Source of the DNA: Pseudomonas lini
GTDB taxonomy: Bacteria > Pseudomonadota > Gammaproteobacteria > Pseudomonadales > Pseudomonadaceae
Assembly: GCF_964063345.1 (NCBI RefSeq)
Contig: NZ_OZ061318.1
Coordinates: 3,968,001 to 4,032,000, forward strand
Length of the DNA stretch: 64,000 nt
Direction of reading: 5' to 3'
A program made the position numbers and the translations under genes. The notes under the pieces are model-generated. The model was given only the letters and a program-made list of their open reading frames with translations, had not been told where the DNA came from and did not search any database. This document shows, piece after piece, positions 1-9,073 of this stretch; position 1 is the stretch's first letter, and each line of letters opens with the position of its first letter.

Positions 1-1034
1 TCGGCGTTGATCCGACATTCCAGCGCGTGACCGCGGATAACGACGTCATCCTGGGTGTACGACAACTTATTGCCAGCGGCGATGCTGAGCATCTCCTTGA
101 CGATGTCGATGCCGGTGACCATTTCCGAAACCGGGTGTTCTACCTGGACACGAGTGTTCATCTCGATGAAGTAGAAGTGGCCGTTTTCGTACAGGAACTC
201 GAAGGTGCCGGCGCCACGATAGCCAATGTCGATACAGGCCCTGACACAGCGTGCGAGGACTTCCTCGCGCGCGTTCTCGTCGATGCCCGGTGCCGGCGCT
301 TCTTCGAGAACCTTCTGGTGACGACGTTGCAGCGAGCAATCGCGGTCGCCCAAATGGATAGCATGGCCCTGGCCATCGGAAAGAACCTGAACTTCCACGT
401 GACGTGGGTTAGTCAGGAATTTTTCCAGGTAGACCATCGGGTTGCCGAACGCTGCGCCCGCTTCGGAACGGGTCAGTTTCGCCGAGGCGATCAGGTCTTC
501 TTCCTTGTGCACGACGCGCATGCCGCGACCACCACCGCCGCCAGCGGCTTTGATGATCACCGGGTAACCGACTTCGCGACCGATGCGCAGAGCGGTTTCT
601 TCGTCTTCAGGCAGTGGGCCGTCGGAACCCGGAACGGTTGGAACGCCAGCGGCGATCATGGCGTGCTTGGCCGATACCTTGTCGCCCATCAGGCGAATGG
701 TTTCGGCTTTCGGGCCAATGAACGCGAAGCCGGAGTTCTCGACCTGTTCGGCAAAGTCGGCGTTTTCCGCAAGGAAGCCGTAGCCTGGGTGAATGGCGGT
801 AGCGCCGGTCACTTCAGCAGCGGCGATGATGGCCGGAATGTGCAGGTAAGAGTGCGCGGCCGATGCCGGACCGATGCAGACGGATTCGTCTGCCAGGCCC
901 AGGTGCATCAGCTCTTTGTCGGCCTTGGAGTAAACGGCGACAGTCTTGATGCCCATCTCTTTGCAGGCACGCAGAATCCGCAGGGCAATCTCACCGCGGT
1001 TGGCGATCAGAACTTTTTCCAACTTCGCAGTCAT
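1..1034 (-). CDS. accC: Biotin carboxylase subunit of acetyl-CoA carboxylase, partial (C-terminus beyond window edge)
   Basis: Carboxylates the biotin on AccB using ATP and bicarbonate, the first half-reaction of malonyl-CoA synthesis in the cytoplasm. The minus-strand frame begins [20 protein letters not shown], the standard AccC N-terminus. It continues through the glycine-rich ATP-grasp loop ([13 protein letters not shown]) and the catalytic [12 protein letters not shown] segment. About 344 of roughly 450 codons are present. The start at 1034 is supported by GGAG upstream (ccgcggagaaactttg). It lies 17 nt downstream of accB, so accB-accC form the usual operon. The family assignment is certain; only the missing C-terminus limits the description. 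Confidence 0.97.
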   Translation of the reverse strand, partial: MTAKLEKVLIANRGEIALRILRACKEMGIKTVAVYSKADKELMHLGLADESVCIGPASAAHSYLHIPAIIAAAEVTGATAIHPGYGFLAENADFAEQVENSGFAFIGPKAETIRLMGDKVSAKHAMIAAGVPTVPGSDGPLPEDEETALRIGREVGYPVIIKAAGGGGGRGMRVVHKEEDLIASAKLTRSEAGAAFGNPMVYLEKFLTNPRHVEVQVLSDGQGHAIHLGDRDCSLQRRHQKVLEEAPAPGIDENAREEVLARCVRACIDIGYRGAGTFEFLYENGHFYFIEMNTRVQVEHPVSEMVTGIDIVKEMLSIAAGNKLSYTQDDVVIRGHALECRINA

Positions 1035-1051
1035 CAAAGTTTCTCCGCGGT

Positions 1052-1513
1052 TCAAACGATGGTGAACAGCGGTTGGTCGTACTCAACCGGCTGGCCGTCT
1101 TCGACGAGGATGGATTCGATCACACCGCTGGCTTCAGCTTCGATGTGGTTCATCATCTTCATGGCTTCGACGATGCACAGAGTGTCGCCTTTCTTAACGG
1201 TCTGGCCGACTTCAACGAAGGATGGCGAGGACGGCGAAGATTTGCGATAGAAAGTACCGACCATCGGCGAACGGGCAACGTTGCCGTTCAGCACAGGCGC
1301 AGCCGGAGCTGCAGGAGCAGCGGCGGCAACCGGAGCAGCAGCGACAGGCGCAGGTGCCGGAGCATGCATAGGAGCGGGAGCGTAGTACTGCTGAGCCGGC
1401 GTCTTGCTGTGACGGCTGATGCGTACGGACTCTTCGCCTTCCTTGATCTCGAGCTCGTCGATACCGGATTCTTCCAGCAATTCGATCAGTTTCTTAACTT
1501 TACGGATATCCAT
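1052..1513 (-). CDS. accB: Biotin carboxyl carrier protein of acetyl-CoA carboxylase
   Basis: Carries the biotin prosthetic group between the biotin carboxylase and carboxyltransferase active sites. The 153-residue protein has an N-terminal structured segment (1-35), a long Ala/Pro-rich flexible linker (about 36-75) and a C-terminal biotinyl domain. The biotinylation motif EAMKMMN places the modified lysine near residue 119. The length is typical of gamma-proteobacterial AccB. It sits between aroQ and accC on the same strand, 46 nt after the aroQ stop, an arrangement conserved in Pseudomonas that suggests co-transcription. Confidence 0.98.
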   Translation of the reverse strand: MDIRKVKKLIELLEESGIDELEIKEGEESVRISRHSKTPAQQYYAPAPMHAPAPAPVAAAPVAAAAPAAPAAPVLNGNVARSPMVGTFYRKSSPSSPSFVEVGQTVKKGDTLCIVEAMKMMNHIEAEASGVIESILVEDGQPVEYDQPLFTIV

Positions 1514-1559
1514 GAATCATCAACTCCCAAGGGTCGGTCAGGGGCGTTACGCTTGTTGT

Positions 1560-2012
1560 TCAAGCTGTTGCCGGTCTTTCAAGCTGCTCTAGGGCGGCCT
1601 CCAGGGCCAGTCGATAACCGCTGGCGCCAAGGCCGCAGATCACTCCCACCGCAACGTCGGAGAAGTAAGAGTGATGGCGGAAAGGTTCGCGTTTGTGCAC
1701 GTTAGACAAATGCACTTCGATGAATGGGATGCTCACTGCCAGCAGCGCGTCACGTAATGCGACACTTGTATGCGTAAAAGCTGCTGGATTGATCAGAATG
1801 AAGTCCACACCTTCGCCGCGAGCAGCGTGGATGCGATCGATCAATTCGTACTCGGCGTTGCTTTGCAGGTAGAGCAAATGGTGGCCGGCATTGCGCGCCC
1901 GCTGTTCCAGATCCTGATTGATCTGCGCCAGCGTCGTTGCACCGTAGACGCCCGGTTCCCGGGTGCCGAGCAGGTTCAGGTTGGGGCCGTGTAAAACCAA
2001 TAGGGTCGCCAT
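1560..2012 (-). CDS. aroQ: Type II 3-dehydroquinate dehydratase
   Basis: Catalyses dehydration of 3-dehydroquinate to 3-dehydroshikimate (shikimate pathway, cytoplasm; type II enzymes are usually dodecamers). The N-terminus [21 protein letters not shown] contains the active-site lid Tyr, and [11 protein letters not shown] carries the catalytic His. Length is 150 residues, as usual. An in-frame ATG lies six codons upstream at 2030, but AAGGAG stands 6 nt before the ATG at 2012, so the shorter start was chosen. It is the first gene of the aroQ-accB-accC group. Confidence 0.97.
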   Translation of the reverse strand: MATLLVLHGPNLNLLGTREPGVYGATTLAQINQDLEQRARNAGHHLLYLQSNAEYELIDRIHAARGEGVDFILINPAAFTHTSVALRDALLAVSIPFIEVHLSNVHKREPFRHHSYFSDVAVGVICGLGASGYRLALEAALEQLERPATA

Positions 2013-2144
2013 CTGCTGCTCCTTTGTCATCTGTGTGCAATTGTCAGAACGCTGCGACTATGCCGCAAAGCCTTTGTGACTGTCCAGTTCTATGCAATAG
2101 CCAGCACGATGGCCGATGTTTACGCGAAATATGTGACCGGGTCA

Positions 2145-3884
2145 TTAAATCCGGTCATTTGCTTTCGCAACACGTTCGGCGAAGTTTTTTGCGTTGATCT
2201 CGCCGATCACCCGCACATCGGTACGTTCGACGCCATCTTTGCCAAAAAACATCAGCGCCGGAGGACCGAACAGCTTGTAGCGGTCGAGCAGGGCGCGTTG
2301 TTCGGCGTTGCTGGCGGTGATGTCGAAACGGATCAATCGATAGCCTTTGAGGCGTTCGAGGACATTGGCATCGTTGAGAACTTCGTGTTCGATGACTTTA
2401 CAACTGATGCACCAGTCGGCGTACCAGTCGAGCAGCAGCGGTGTGCCGGAGGATTTGGCTTCGGCGAGTACGCGGTCCAATTCGGCTGGAGTGATGATGG
2501 TTTGCCAGTTGCCGGCGATTTGCGGTTGACCGCTGCCCGCGATAATGCGCGGTTGGCCAATGGGGTTGAGCGGATCAGTCTGGCCGCTGAACGCGCCATA
2601 CCAACAGACCAAGGCATAAAACAGCAGAAGCATCCCGAGTAATTGCCCCAAGCGTTTTCTCGGCGGTTTATAGACGAATTCCAGCGCGCCCATAAACAAC
2701 CCGACGCCACCGGCGAGCAAGCCGATCAGCAACAAGGTGATCTGGCCCGGCAATACCCGGCTGAGCAAAGCGATCGCCAGCCCCAGCAGCAGTACTCCAA
2801 TCGCGTTTTTTACATAGATCAGCCACGGACCGCTTTTCGGCAGCCAGGCCGCGCCACCGGTAGCCACCAGCAACAGCGGCGCACCCATGCCCAGGCCGAG
2901 CATGAACAGTTTCAATCCGCCGCCCAGAGCGTCGCCGCTGGCGCTGATATACAGCAGCGCGCCGGCCAGTGGTGCCGATACACACGGCGAAACCAGCAGG
3001 CTCGACACCACGCCCAGCACCGCCGCGCCCCACAGTGAGCCGCCTTCGGTACGCCCGGCAATCCGGTCCAGCCGGCTACTGATGGCGTGGGGGAGTTTCA
3101 GTTCGAATACGCCAAACATGGCCAAGGCAAACACTGCGAAAAACATCGCGAACGGCACCAGCACCCAAGCCGACTGCAAGCGCGCCTGAAGATTGAGCTG
3201 TGCGCCGAACATGCCCATCAAGGCACCGAGCAAGGCGAAACAAACGGCCATCGGCAGTACGTAAGCCAGCGACAGGTTGAAACCGCGTAAACCACCGACC
3301 TGCCCGCGCAGGACCACTCCGGAAAGGATCGGCAGCATCGGCAGCACGCAGGGGGTGAATGTCAGGCCAACACCTGCAAGGAAAAACAGCGCCAGTTCGC
3401 GCCAGTCCCAGGCTGTGGTCGCGCCGCTGCTGCCATCAATACTCAGGCGCTCAGTCTCGGGCGGGTAACACAGGCCTTTATCGGCGCAGCCCTGATAGGT
3501 CACGGCCAGGGTAAAGGCGCGTGAATCGGTGCGCGGCAGTTCTACATCGAGAATCCCGTGGTAAACCTCGACATCGCCGAAGAACTCATCGTGCTTTTGT
3601 TCGCCCTTGGGCAGTTGCGCCGCGCCGAGGCCGACATCGGCGGGTTCGGCGCGAAACTGGAAGCGATGGCGATAGAGGTAGTAGCCCTCGGTGGCGACGA
3701 AACGCAGTTTGATCGATTGCGGCGTGCTTTCTACCAGGCTCAACTGAAAGGCTTCGCGCACCGGCAGAAAATCAGCGCTGTTGTTGATCGACCCCAGGGT
3801 GGAACTGGGCCGACTGTCCAGCAACCCGGCGGCGGAGGCCGGCAGGGCGAGCACTAAAAACAGCAGGCAGAGCAAACGGCGCAT
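2145..3884 (-). CDS. dsbD: Thiol:disulfide interchange protein DsbD
   Basis: Inner-membrane reductase that moves electrons from cytoplasmic thioredoxin to periplasmic DsbC/DsbG-type partners. From the ATG at 3884 (579 residues) there is a signal peptide (MRRLLCLLFLVLALPASA), then a periplasmic alpha domain with the cysteine pair in GCADKGLCYPP. A multi-spanning membrane domain follows with the two key cysteines in TPCVLPMLPI and SPCVSAPLAG, then a C-terminal thioredoxin-like domain with WCISC. The frame stays open upstream to 4010, but that extension is encoded by a REP (MRCPCGSGLARDG) and is not real. Also called dipZ. Confidence 0.96.
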   Translation of the reverse strand: MRRLLCLLFLVLALPASAAGLLDSRPSSTLGSINNSADFLPVREAFQLSLVESTPQSIKLRFVATEGYYLYRHRFQFRAEPADVGLGAAQLPKGEQKHDEFFGDVEVYHGILDVELPRTDSRAFTLAVTYQGCADKGLCYPPETERLSIDGSSGATTAWDWRELALFFLAGVGLTFTPCVLPMLPILSGVVLRGQVGGLRGFNLSLAYVLPMAVCFALLGALMGMFGAQLNLQARLQSAWVLVPFAMFFAVFALAMFGVFELKLPHAISSRLDRIAGRTEGGSLWGAAVLGVVSSLLVSPCVSAPLAGALLYISASGDALGGGLKLFMLGLGMGAPLLLVATGGAAWLPKSGPWLIYVKNAIGVLLLGLAIALLSRVLPGQITLLLIGLLAGGVGLFMGALEFVYKPPRKRLGQLLGMLLLFYALVCWYGAFSGQTDPLNPIGQPRIIAGSGQPQIAGNWQTIITPAELDRVLAEAKSSGTPLLLDWYADWCISCKVIEHEVLNDANVLERLKGYRLIRFDITASNAEQRALLDRYKLFGPPALMFFGKDGVERTDVRVIGEINAKNFAERVAKANDRI

Positions 3885-3970
3885 GACAATCTCGCGTATC
3901 GAAAGTGTGGGCATGATAGCGGACAGTGGGCGGGTGTGCAGGACGGCGCATCTTGCGGTGGTTGTTCTGA

Positions 3971-4042
3971 CGCCATCGCGGGCAAGCCCGCTCCCACAAG
4001 GACAGCGCATACCCTGTGGGAGCGGGCTTGCCCGCGATGGCG
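3971..4042. repeat. Inverted pair of REP palindromes
   Basis: Two facing copies of the Pseudomonas REP (ccatcgcgggcaagcccgct and its complement agcgggcttgcccgcgatgg) are separated by about 16 nt. It lies upstream of dsbD and directly abuts the left copy of the 27-bp repeat that bounds the toxin cassette. Confidence 0.9.
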
Positions 4043-4049
4043 GTTTGTC

Positions 4050-4076
4050 AGACGCGAAAGGCCTGAACGGCTGTAT
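4050..4076. repeat. Left copy of 27-bp direct repeat (duplicate of chemoreceptor gene 3' end)
   Basis: Begins agacgcgaaaggcctg and is identical over 27 bp to 5118-5144. On the minus strand it would encode TAVQAFRV followed by TGA, i.e. the same protein end as the chemoreceptor at 5116-7065 with a different stop codon. Outside the 27 bp, weak similarity (RGGLYTAVQ against GGRLHTAVQ) continues for a few codons and then disappears. Confidence 0.85.
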
Positions 4077-4141
4077 ATAGACCGCCCCGCGCTACCGGAT
4101 CTTGACGGTTTTTCTGGTCGCTCCGGTGGGCAGCGTCGAGC

Positions 4142-4606
4142 TTACTTTGTTGATTGATCGCTGGAGTGGTTGCACAAGTTGATTGTTACAGGGGTGTAAT
4201 GGGTACTGTTGATATGCCGAAACAGCGTGCTGCTGTGATACTCGTAGACTTCCTGGTTGGTCGATACATTGATGACCGAGCCTTGGACATCGACCTTTAT
4301 GGCTGGATCTCGGGTGACGAGAAACGGACCGGCAGTCTTGAGTTCAGACGCTATCTGTTCGTCGGATGTCAGTTCGCGATAGGCATAGTATCGATAGCTG
4401 AACGGCACTGTTGCTCCACCTCGATCATCCTTGACACCGTAGATGAAGCCATTTTCGCCAAGGGGTAGTTTGAGTACTACATCGGTCAGCACCGGGGTGC
4501 TGGAAGACATAAGCCATGTCCAGCCGATGTAAACCAGGCATACCGCCAGCAGGCAAGAGGTGACGATTGTGTATGCGGTTTTTTTAGTAGTTCCTGAACC
4601 GGGCAT
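4142..4606 (-). CDS. Membrane-anchored protein, putative immunity partner of the type-44 toxin
   Basis: I do not recognise the family. From the ATG at 4606 the product has 154 residues: a short cytoplasmic N-terminus, one transmembrane helix (about 11-33, AYTIVTSCLLAVCLVYIGWT) and a predicted periplasmic domain rich in Ser, Thr and Tyr. AAGGAG 6 nt before 4606 fixes the start; the open frame to 4681 lacks such a site. It overlaps the end of the toxin gene by 23 nt, the coupling usual for toxin/immunity pairs. The immunity role is inferred from position and topology only. The DNA is visibly AT-richer than its neighbours, consistent with transfer. Confidence 0.6.
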   Translation of the reverse strand: MPGSGTTKKTAYTIVTSCLLAVCLVYIGWTWLMSSSTPVLTDVVLKLPLGENGFIYGVKDDRGGATVPFSYRYYAYRELTSDEQIASELKTAGPFLVTRDPAIKVDVQGSVINVSTNQEVYEYHSSTLFRHINSTHYTPVTINLCNHSSDQSTK

Positions 4607-4967
4607 ACCTGACTCCTTTTTTGATCCATTCCTGATCCGCAGGATCATCGCCAAAAGGAGCCTCGCTCCACCAGCTTCCAAATTCTACTTTTGTCGTTTT
4701 TGCCTGCGTCTGGGCAAAACCGGCGGCACGTAACAGGACACTTTCGGAAAATCCCGCAGCAGCCCCGGTCGCCCCGTAATTGAAATTACCGAAAGCCTCA
4801 TAGTCAGGAGACAGTTTTTTGTAATCCCAAGGGCCGCGATTTCTGACCTGGGTATAGAACCAGGAGTAAATGAATGCGGATCCCTCTTTCAAAACTTTTT
4901 TCTTATGGAAGGCAACTGCCATGTTTTCCTCCACAGATACGCCTGGGGGCGAAGTTGGAACTATCAC
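4584..4967 (-). CDS. Polymorphic toxin type 44 (Ntox44-like) domain protein, stand-alone
   Basis: The 127-residue product starts PTSPPGVSVEENM and contains WDYKKLSPDYEAFGNFNYGA, AGFAQ and FGDDPADQEWIKKGVRYA. From memory, these are the conserved blocks of the type-44 polymorphic toxin domain normally found at the C-terminus of large secreted toxins. No delivery domain is attached. Translation starts at GTG 4967 with AGGAG six bases upstream, so it is an independent gene rather than a broken tail. It precedes and overlaps its putative immunity gene, and both lie between two 27-bp repeats. Substrate and secretion route cannot be read from the sequence. Confidence 0.7.
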   Translation of the reverse strand: MIVPTSPPGVSVEENMAVAFHKKKVLKEGSAFIYSWFYTQVRNRGPWDYKKLSPDYEAFGNFNYGATGAAAGFSESVLLRAAGFAQTQAKTTKVEFGSWWSEAPFGDDPADQEWIKKGVRYARFRNY

Positions 4968-5115
4968 GGGGCACTCCTGTTGCGCGCTCGATAAATTGAA
5001 GCGCTGAACCCTAGCATCAAAACGACGACTAAAAACTACCGCATGGCTAAATAGGAGTTTTCATACAAGGGCTTAGATGACGATAGTCCTGCTCGTCAGT
5101 TGCATTCGGTAGCTC

Positions 5116-7065
5116 TTAGACGCGAAAGGCCTGAACGGCTGTATGCAACCGCCCGCCCAGCACCAACAAATTCTCCCCTTGTTCACGCCCCACGCCGATG
5201 CGCAGCAAGTTATCCCCACCCAATTGGTGAATCCGTTCACTGTGATCGCGAATTTCGCTGACCGCGCCGCTCTGCTGGGCGGTGACATCGGCGATGCGCA
5301 CGGCGGTGTCGGAAATGGTCTGGATCGCCCCGACGATTTTATCCAGCGCACCGTCAGCCGCCTGAGCCTGATTGGCCGTGGCTTCGGCGTGCTCGACCTG
5401 AGCTCGCATGCCTTCGACCGATTGCCGCGCGGCGGTTTGCAGGCCGGCGATCAGGGTCTGGATCTCGGCCGTGGCCCCGGCGGTGCGTTGCGCCAGTGAG
5501 CGAACCTCTTCAGCCACCACCGCAAACCCTCGGCCCATTTCTCCGGCGCGGGCCGCTTCGATGGCGGCGTTCAGGGCCAGCAAATTGGTCTGATCGGCAA
5601 TCGAGCGGATCACCGTGAGTACGCCGCCGATGGTCGCCGACTCTTCAGCCAGATGTTCGATCATCTGCGCGTTGCCTTGCACTTCACCCACCAGCGCATG
5701 CAGCCCGGTGAGGCTCAGGCCGATCACTTTCTGACCGTGCTCCACCGCCAGTCCTGCATGACGACTGGCATCGGCAGCCTGGCTGGCGTCACCGGCCACT
5801 TGTTGAATCGTCGCCTCGAGTTCCCCGAGAGAGTCGCGGATCAACGCGGTGTCGCCGGCCTGATGCTCGGCGCCGCTGTGCAGGTCATTGCTCAATTCGG
5901 CCAACGTTCGGCTGCTGCCGGCGACTTGCTCGGCGTTGAGGCGAATGGTGCCTACCAGGTCGACCAGATAGGCGCGCAAGCGATTGAGCGAGGCTTGAAT
6001 GTCATGCAGTTCGCGGTTGGTCGCGCCCAGTTGAATGTCGCGGCTGAAGTCACCTTCGGCCCAGGTCGACAGCGCCGGGACAAGGTTGGTCAGGGTTCGG
6101 GCCAGGCGTCGCTGCAAGGTGTCGATGAGCAATGCGATCAGCAGGATCAGCCCGATCATCACCCCTTGCATCAACCGAACTTCGCTCTGGATCTGCCCGT
6201 GCTGGGCACGCACCACCGGTTCCAGCCCGGTGATGGACTGCTGCACGGCGGCGATTTTCAAGTGCGTCGCGGTGCTGAGGTCGGCGCGTTTCTGGATCTG
6301 TTCGCGAGTGCGCGCCAGCTCCGAAGGGTAGCGGGTGAGCAGGCTATTGAGTTCGCGTTTGAGGCCGACACCGGCATCTTCGGCGACGGTTTTCTCGGTG
6401 TTCTCCAGCCCCATCATCGCGGCGAAATCATCGGTGTTCGATTCACTGCTGGCGGTCACCCCCAGCAGCGGCAAGGTGTCCAGTTGTTCAGCTTGAGCGC
6501 GGATGTTGGCGACCTCGCGCTCGACATCGGCGGCCAGTTCGCTACGACCACTGCTGACCAGTTTGTCCCGGGCCAGGGACAGTTTGCCCAAGTGCTGGGA
6601 CGCAGTGAGCAAGGGCGTCAGGTACGCCGCATTACCGCTGGCGTATTGGCTGAGTTGATCGAGGCTGGCACCAAGTTCGCGTTCGGCTTGCAGCAGCAGT
6701 GCTTGCGGATCGCCCGCGAGTTTGCCGGCAGCCAGCAGGTCGGTTTTGCTGAATTCAGTCAGGTTCGACAGGCTTGGGCGCAAGGTGTCGGCCAATGCCG
6801 GTGGCAACTCACCGAGTTCCTTTTGCAAGGCGTCGATGGCCTGGCTGGCACTGCTCAGACGCAGAGCATCGCCGCTGGCCAGGTAATCCTCGACGTTGCG
6901 CGCCACTTCATTTTGAAACTGCTGAGACAGTCCCAGATAACGCTCCATCAATAGATAGGGGCGTTCCAGGGCTTTTTGCGACCACCAGAGCGTGACACCA
7001 AGGGCCACGCACACGGCGACCAAAAGGAGGGTATTGAGATTGGTCAACAGCTTCAGGCGCATCAT
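5116..7065 (-). CDS. ctpL: Methyl-accepting chemotaxis protein, CtpL-like
   Basis: Membrane chemoreceptor that signals through CheA/CheW. Length is 649 residues: transmembrane helix about 8-28, a long helical periplasmic sensor domain (about 30-295) without an obvious Cache fold, a second membrane helix ([14 protein letters not shown]), HAMP ([20 protein letters not shown]) and a cytoplasmic signalling hairpin whose tip reads [20 protein letters not shown]. Its position between dsbD and gcbA matches P. aeruginosa CtpL (phosphate taxis); the ligand here is inferred from that. The last codons coincide with the 27-bp repeat, so the stop codon appears to have been re-created by the adjacent insertion. 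Confidence 0.9.
   Translation of the reverse strand: MMRLKLLTNLNTLLLVAVCVALGVTLWWSQKALERPYLLMERYLGLSQQFQNEVARNVEDYLASGDALRLSSASQAIDALQKELGELPPALADTLRPSLSNLTEFSKTDLLAAGKLAGDPQALLLQAERELGASLDQLSQYASGNAAYLTPLLTASQHLGKLSLARDKLVSSGRSELAADVEREVANIRAQAEQLDTLPLLGVTASSESNTDDFAAMMGLENTEKTVAEDAGVGLKRELNSLLTRYPSELARTREQIQKRADLSTATHLKIAAVQQSITGLEPVVRAQHGQIQSEVRLMQGVMIGLILLIALLIDTLQRRLARTLTNLVPALSTWAEGDFSRDIQLGATNRELHDIQASLNRLRAYLVDLVGTIRLNAEQVAGSSRTLAELSNDLHSGAEHQAGDTALIRDSLGELEATIQQVAGDASQAADASRHAGLAVEHGQKVIGLSLTGLHALVGEVQGNAQMIEHLAEESATIGGVLTVIRSIADQTNLLALNAAIEAARAGEMGRGFAVVAEEVRSLAQRTAGATAEIQTLIAGLQTAARQSVEGMRAQVEHAEATANQAQAADGALDKIVGAIQTISDTAVRIADVTAQQSGAVSEIRDHSERIHQLGGDNLLRIGVGREQGENLLVLGGRLHTAVQAFRV
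5118..5144. repeat. Right copy of 27-bp direct repeat (3' end of chemoreceptor gene)
   Basis: Identical to 4050-4076. Here it forms the last nine codons of the chemoreceptor, which ends with TAA (5116-5118). The two copies bracket 1,041 bp holding the toxin and putative immunity genes. Confidence 0.85.
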
Positions 7066-7113
7066 GGTCTACCAACGGCAGAATGGTAAGTGCCTGAAGT
7101 TATTGCGTTTCTA

Positions 7114-8784
7114 TTACAGAGTTATGACCGAATGGGTCGATTCCGATGAAAAAGTGGCACTTTGCTTTGACTCCCGCGCGGCTTGTACGCGGTTACGTCC
7201 GGCGTTCTTCGCACGGTACAACGCCTCGTCCGCCTGGCTGGCCATCAACAGGCTGTCAGAGTCTTCGCGCAGTTCGACGACGCCGGCGCTGAAGGTGCAC
7301 CAAAGGTCCTGGGGTTGAGCCGGGTAGTGAATTTCGGCAAAGCGCTGACGGATTTCATCGAGCACCTTGTAGGCCGATTCAATATCAGTGTCCGGCATGA
7401 CGATGGCGAACTCTTCACCGCCGTAACGACCGATGAAATCGGTCTTGCGCAACCGTTGCTTGAGGAACAGCGCCAGGCTCTTGATCACCCGGTCGCCCAT
7501 GGGATGGCCGTGGCTGTCGTTGACCCGTTTGAAGTGGTCGATATCGAGCATCGCAAAGCTTAGCGGCTTGTTTTCGCGACGGGCGCGAAATGAACAGTCT
7601 TCGAGCAATTGCAGAATGTGGGTGTGGTTGTACAAGCCGGTCAGGCTGTCGCGCACCATCCGCGCCTTCAGATTGCGCGCCCGTGCCGCGCGGTTGCGCA
7701 CGGTGGTAATCAAGTGCCGCGGCTTGATCGGCTTGGTCAGGAAGTCGTCGCCGCCCTCGCTCATGGCGTCGAGCTGCTTGTCCAGGTCGTCTTCGGCCGA
7801 CAGATAAATGATCGGTACGCTGACATAACGGTCGTTATGCCGGATCACTTTGGCCAATTCAGTACCGGTGCAGGCCGGCATGTACATGTCGAGAATGATC
7901 AGGTCTGGCTGGAAATCCGCCAGTTCGGCCATGGCCTGGATCGGTTCGATCAGAGTCCGCGTGACGATCCCGGCGCTGTTGAGCAGGCGTTCGGTGTGCA
8001 AGGCCTGGGCGCGGGAGTCGTCGATGATCAGCACTTTATAAGGTTCGTACTGGGCGACGCAGGTCAGGACTTCGATCTTTTCCAGCAGGCTTGAAGCTTC
8101 GAGAGTGCCGGTGAGAAACTCCTGGCCACCGGCGCGCACGGCAGCCAGGCGTGTCGGGGTATCGGTTTCGTGGAGGCTGAAAAACAACAGCGGCAAGGGC
8201 TGATCGAGGCCTTCCTGGGCTTCGGCCGCCAGTTTCAGGCCGATACCGGCACCACTGAAGTCGACGTCCATGACAATCGCCGCCGGCAAACGCTCGACCA
8301 TCGAGGAGCGGAACGCGGCGACACTGTCGAGGGATTGAGCACTGAGCCCGAAGAATTCAAGTTGCTTGGCCAGCCGCTCGGCCCGGTCGTGATCCTGCAA
8401 CATCACGTAAATCGGTTTGCGCAGCGGCGGCAGAAAGGTGTGTTCGAGCTGGTCGCCATGGCGCAGGCCGGTGCGGGACAGGCGCTGCATCAGGCGATTG
8501 AGGTCAGTGATCAGTCCGCTGCTCAGACGTCCGCGGTTGGCGTCCACCGCTTCCAGCGACTGGCCGATGTGGCGCGCCAGTTGGGTATGTTCCGGTTGTT
8601 CGAAACGTTCGGCAAAGCGCAGCAGGCGCAGATTGGCCTCACTCAGTTCCGACAAGTCGGTGGTGGACCATTCGTTGCGTTGCAGGCGTTGCCATATCTC
8701 AAGAATCTGACGTGCCTGATGAATTACCCGCTGGGCAAAGTGGTGCTTGAGGCGCTCACGGCTGGGGTCTTCTGGCTCGGTCAT
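7114..8784 (-). CDS. gcbA: Diguanylate cyclase with receiver domains, GcbA
   Basis: Makes c-di-GMP from two GTP; in P. fluorescens and P. aeruginosa GcbA promotes surface attachment. The 556-residue protein has an N-terminal helical region (1-110), a degenerate receiver (about 125-245) and a complete receiver with LIIDD and ILDMYMP. A GGDEF domain (about 380-540) has active-site GGEEF preceded by an RKTD inhibitory I-site five residues upstream. There is no membrane segment. It lies 48 nt upstream of the chemoreceptor gene on the same strand, so the two may be co-transcribed. The name rests on synteny (PA4843/Pfl01_0623) and domain order. Confidence 0.9.
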   Translation of the reverse strand: MTEPEDPSRERLKHHFAQRVIHQARQILEIWQRLQRNEWSTTDLSELSEANLRLLRFAERFEQPEHTQLARHIGQSLEAVDANRGRLSSGLITDLNRLMQRLSRTGLRHGDQLEHTFLPPLRKPIYVMLQDHDRAERLAKQLEFFGLSAQSLDSVAAFRSSMVERLPAAIVMDVDFSGAGIGLKLAAEAQEGLDQPLPLLFFSLHETDTPTRLAAVRAGGQEFLTGTLEASSLLEKIEVLTCVAQYEPYKVLIIDDSRAQALHTERLLNSAGIVTRTLIEPIQAMAELADFQPDLIILDMYMPACTGTELAKVIRHNDRYVSVPIIYLSAEDDLDKQLDAMSEGGDDFLTKPIKPRHLITTVRNRAARARNLKARMVRDSLTGLYNHTHILQLLEDCSFRARRENKPLSFAMLDIDHFKRVNDSHGHPMGDRVIKSLALFLKQRLRKTDFIGRYGGEEFAIVMPDTDIESAYKVLDEIRQRFAEIHYPAQPQDLWCTFSAGVVELREDSDSLLMASQADEALYRAKNAGRNRVQAARESKQSATFSSESTHSVITL

Positions 8785-9073
8785 ATCCTGACTACTAGTT
8801 AGGGTGCATGCTGAGATCGACTGGTGGCTCTATGCTAGCATCTCTTTTCGATTGCATGAGTGTCGTATGTCAATAATCTGCAAAGCGACTTCATTCAGTT
8901 TCTGACCGACTGGTCGCATAGGCTCAACGCTGTGCTTCATTTATAGTGGCAGCTCCATTGCGGTCATTGTGTGGCTCGCTGTGACGCGCAGGATTTAATG
9001 CGCGGCAAATGACGCACGATGGCGTAGGGTTGTGGTCGAACCGATGAACTCAAGTGATTGAAAGGATACCGCC

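Noticed and set aside
3885..4010. N-terminal extension of dsbD (MRCPCGSGLARDG...)
   Set aside because: The extension translates a REP; the signal peptide begins at 3884.
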